A stretch of DNA of 60,000 nt from Tubiluchus corallicola. Taxonomy: Eukaryota > Priapulida > Priapulimorpha > Priapulimorphida > Tubiluchidae. Position 1 is the stretch's first letter. Each line of letters opens with the position of its first letter. Positions 54,501 to 57,500 of the stretch are shown here, one piece after another. Position numbers and translations under genes: made by a program. The notes under the pieces are model-generated. The model saw only the letters and a program-made list of their open reading frames with translations. It ran no database searches and was not told where the DNA came from. The DNA is taken from contig JAQGDQ010000099.1 of the NCBI GenBank assembly GCA_030141605.1, positions 453,194 through 513,193 on the forward strand, read 5' to 3'.

Positions 54501-57500
54501 GACTCAAGTTTTGCCAAACATGTGCAACACTATCAAAAGACTGATTTTATTAGCTTTTTAAAAGATTTAAAAATTGGAAAACCGAATTTCATTTCATTTC
54601 GGCTGAAGTTAAATGATTATAGTTGATGGTGTGTTAGCACTTTAATGTATTAGCATTATAATACAAATGGCTATTTTACTTTTTTGATCTCAGCGCTTGT
54701 AGTTCGTCCTGTAAAATGCGGAACTTTTCCTTATCTTCAACTGTCACCTTAGGTTTATTTGCCAGAATATGACGATACTTTAGGAACTGCCGGTACGATT
54801 CTTGATATCTAAGAAATAAAGACAGAAACAAATAAATGGCATTTTCAGTTCAGAAATCAGCAACAGTTGAACATGTAATAAACTTTCTGGTACCATTGTT
54901 TAACGCAAATGTAATTAAATTACTCTAGGTTATACAAAGTCACTAAATATCATTACTACTTGATTATTCATTGCACAACAGAAATGATTTTGCTTTGTTT
55001 CATACTAGATGTAGCTGTTTTAAATACTCGCTCTTTCCTGCGTCTCTCATTCAGGAGCAGTTCCACATACTCGATTGAGAATCAGTTTTTCTGAATTAAA
55101 TCAGGAACTCAACAGTCACTGATGCAGGGAAAGAACGGGGAGCATAATTTAGCCAAATTGTACTTGTGGTTCTTCGTGGGAAACAGTACAACATTACTTG
55201 CTTGAGTGTCCCCTATATACAGTTAATAGAATGAACCATGAGGAAAAACTAATCCATGAACAAAATGTTTTCCTGTTTAATATAAACAACTTGAGTAACT
55301 AAAATTTTGATATTTCTTTTCGGATCCTCTCAACTAATCACGATCAAAATATTACATTGTTCCAAACTATCTAAGATTATATAAAATTTAAACACCACTT
55401 TTTCACCAATTGATCGTATGTAGTATTATAATTTAACATCAATATTTATTTAACTTATTACTAACACTTAACAGCCATGCACTACATTTTGTAACATGTA
55501 TTTTTTTGTATTACAGCCCAAGATGTTATAAATTAGTCATGTAGTCGCATATTCCAAAGGTTATGATCAAATAAAAAATATGTTTAGACAAAAAATATCA
55601 TTACAGGTGTCGTACATATATAAGCAACCTGAGCATGGGTAGAGAGACACGATCTTTAGTCAATGGCAAGAATGTGCAACTGTATCAATCATAAAGAAAA
55701 CCTGCCTAATCAACTTGAGTAAACAAAAAAAAGCAAAAAATTAAAGAAACATTATGTAAACCAGAAATAAATTTCCACAATATTAAGTACGGAACAACAG
55801 TTGCAAAATAGTCAGAAACCTACTTTGCATCACCAACGTAACAAAGTTTAGACGGGCGCACACCAAAATGCACGATAGTCGGATAGCTGATCTCACCCTC
55901 TTTGATGTGATCACGATCAAGCTGATCAATTCTAAGTGAGCACGGTTTCTGTAAAATGTATAGCATGTAGTGAGCACGGCTTTTGAAAAACGTACACGTG
56001 AAGGTATCCACAAAAATGATTCAATGACATCTATCTTGTTGCAAAGTAAAAAATGTCTGAAATCGCTGAACAACAGCTAGAGTGTTAGACATGAATGTCA
56101 TATACTCCAACATATTAAAAAGTATTATAAAATTGCTAGTAGACTGAAGCAAACTTACGACAGTGTTATAACTAACTGATTTCTGGCCTTTACAGACATT
56201 GTTGTAATCCATTTAGGCATTCAAAAAATAAAATTGAACTTATATATATAAAACTCTTATTGCTCAGTAAAGTTAATTTTCGTGACACCTTATTACTGAT
56301 ATGTATAATATGATTTTGTATAAAATTTAAATGATAAAATTTGTCTTTATAAAAATAATAATACTTACTTATAACGACTTATTTCAAATCACACAGAATG
56401 TATTTGTAAAAAATATTAATAAAAAAAATATTTAGTAGGGTAACATGATACTCTCTCACACTCGCATCAGCAAAACTACATCTGCACCTCTTTGCACATT
56501 GTGTTACCACTCAAATTTTGTATCTGCAACCAACGCTCAAAATACTTTTTTGTGGCAAGCAGAATAAGGTTAAACCATGCCAAGCAAACTGCTTTTATAA
56601 GGAAGAATAAAAAAAAATATCTGTATTCAGGTTGGATGTACAAGTGCATAAGCAGTGTACAAATCTAGTAGTATACAAATTTAAATGTGTGGAATTTTAA
56701 GAAGCAAATATTCTGCTAATCAAGGTATTTTAGGACTGTTCACAACCCATTCCGAAAAAAAGCATTTTGCAGATACACACATACACAGTAAACCTTTTAT
56801 TACCTTTCCTGGGTATGTGGCAATGTATCCGAGATTTCTGCTAGCAATACACTCCCAGTCAAACTGCGACATCTTTGGCATTTCAGACAAGTCGGTTTCC
56901 TCCGTAAGCAGACCACTGCTCTGCAGAAGATAGTTCATCACCTCATTCACGGATAAAATCTCCTTACCATTTTCTGCAGTTAAACATATTGATATGATTC
57001 TTGTTCATTGATTTTCAAAAGACAAATTTCCTTATTTCTTATCTGTACAAACATAGTAAAAGACAACTGCCAGGGTCGGTTCTAGGTAGTTTGATGCCCC
57101 AGGAAGAAATATTTTTAGCGTCTGCTCCTCGTCAATGGTCAACTCTTTTCCCCAAGGTACCAATTATACTCCCAAAATTGAATTTTTTTTAATATGTTAT
57201 AACAAAATATAATGGTACCCGTGTGTTAGGCTTACACTTGTGCTATAGTTCACTAATTACAAGTGTATCTGCAGGTAGTTATCTAATGTACTTATCTGCA
57301 GGTAGTGTTGATTAAATTTGAAATTGAATTTATGATCCCACTGTATGTCTCCGGAGCAATCATGTTTCTGCAATATCTGCTACTCTTGATTAGATTTCCC
57401 CTCAACTTTTTCATCAGAAAATTTTTCAAACCCTAATTCCTTTTTCCTAGTGTCATCCATTTCACTAGCGTCATCTGGTCTGGTTGCATGTACATTAGAG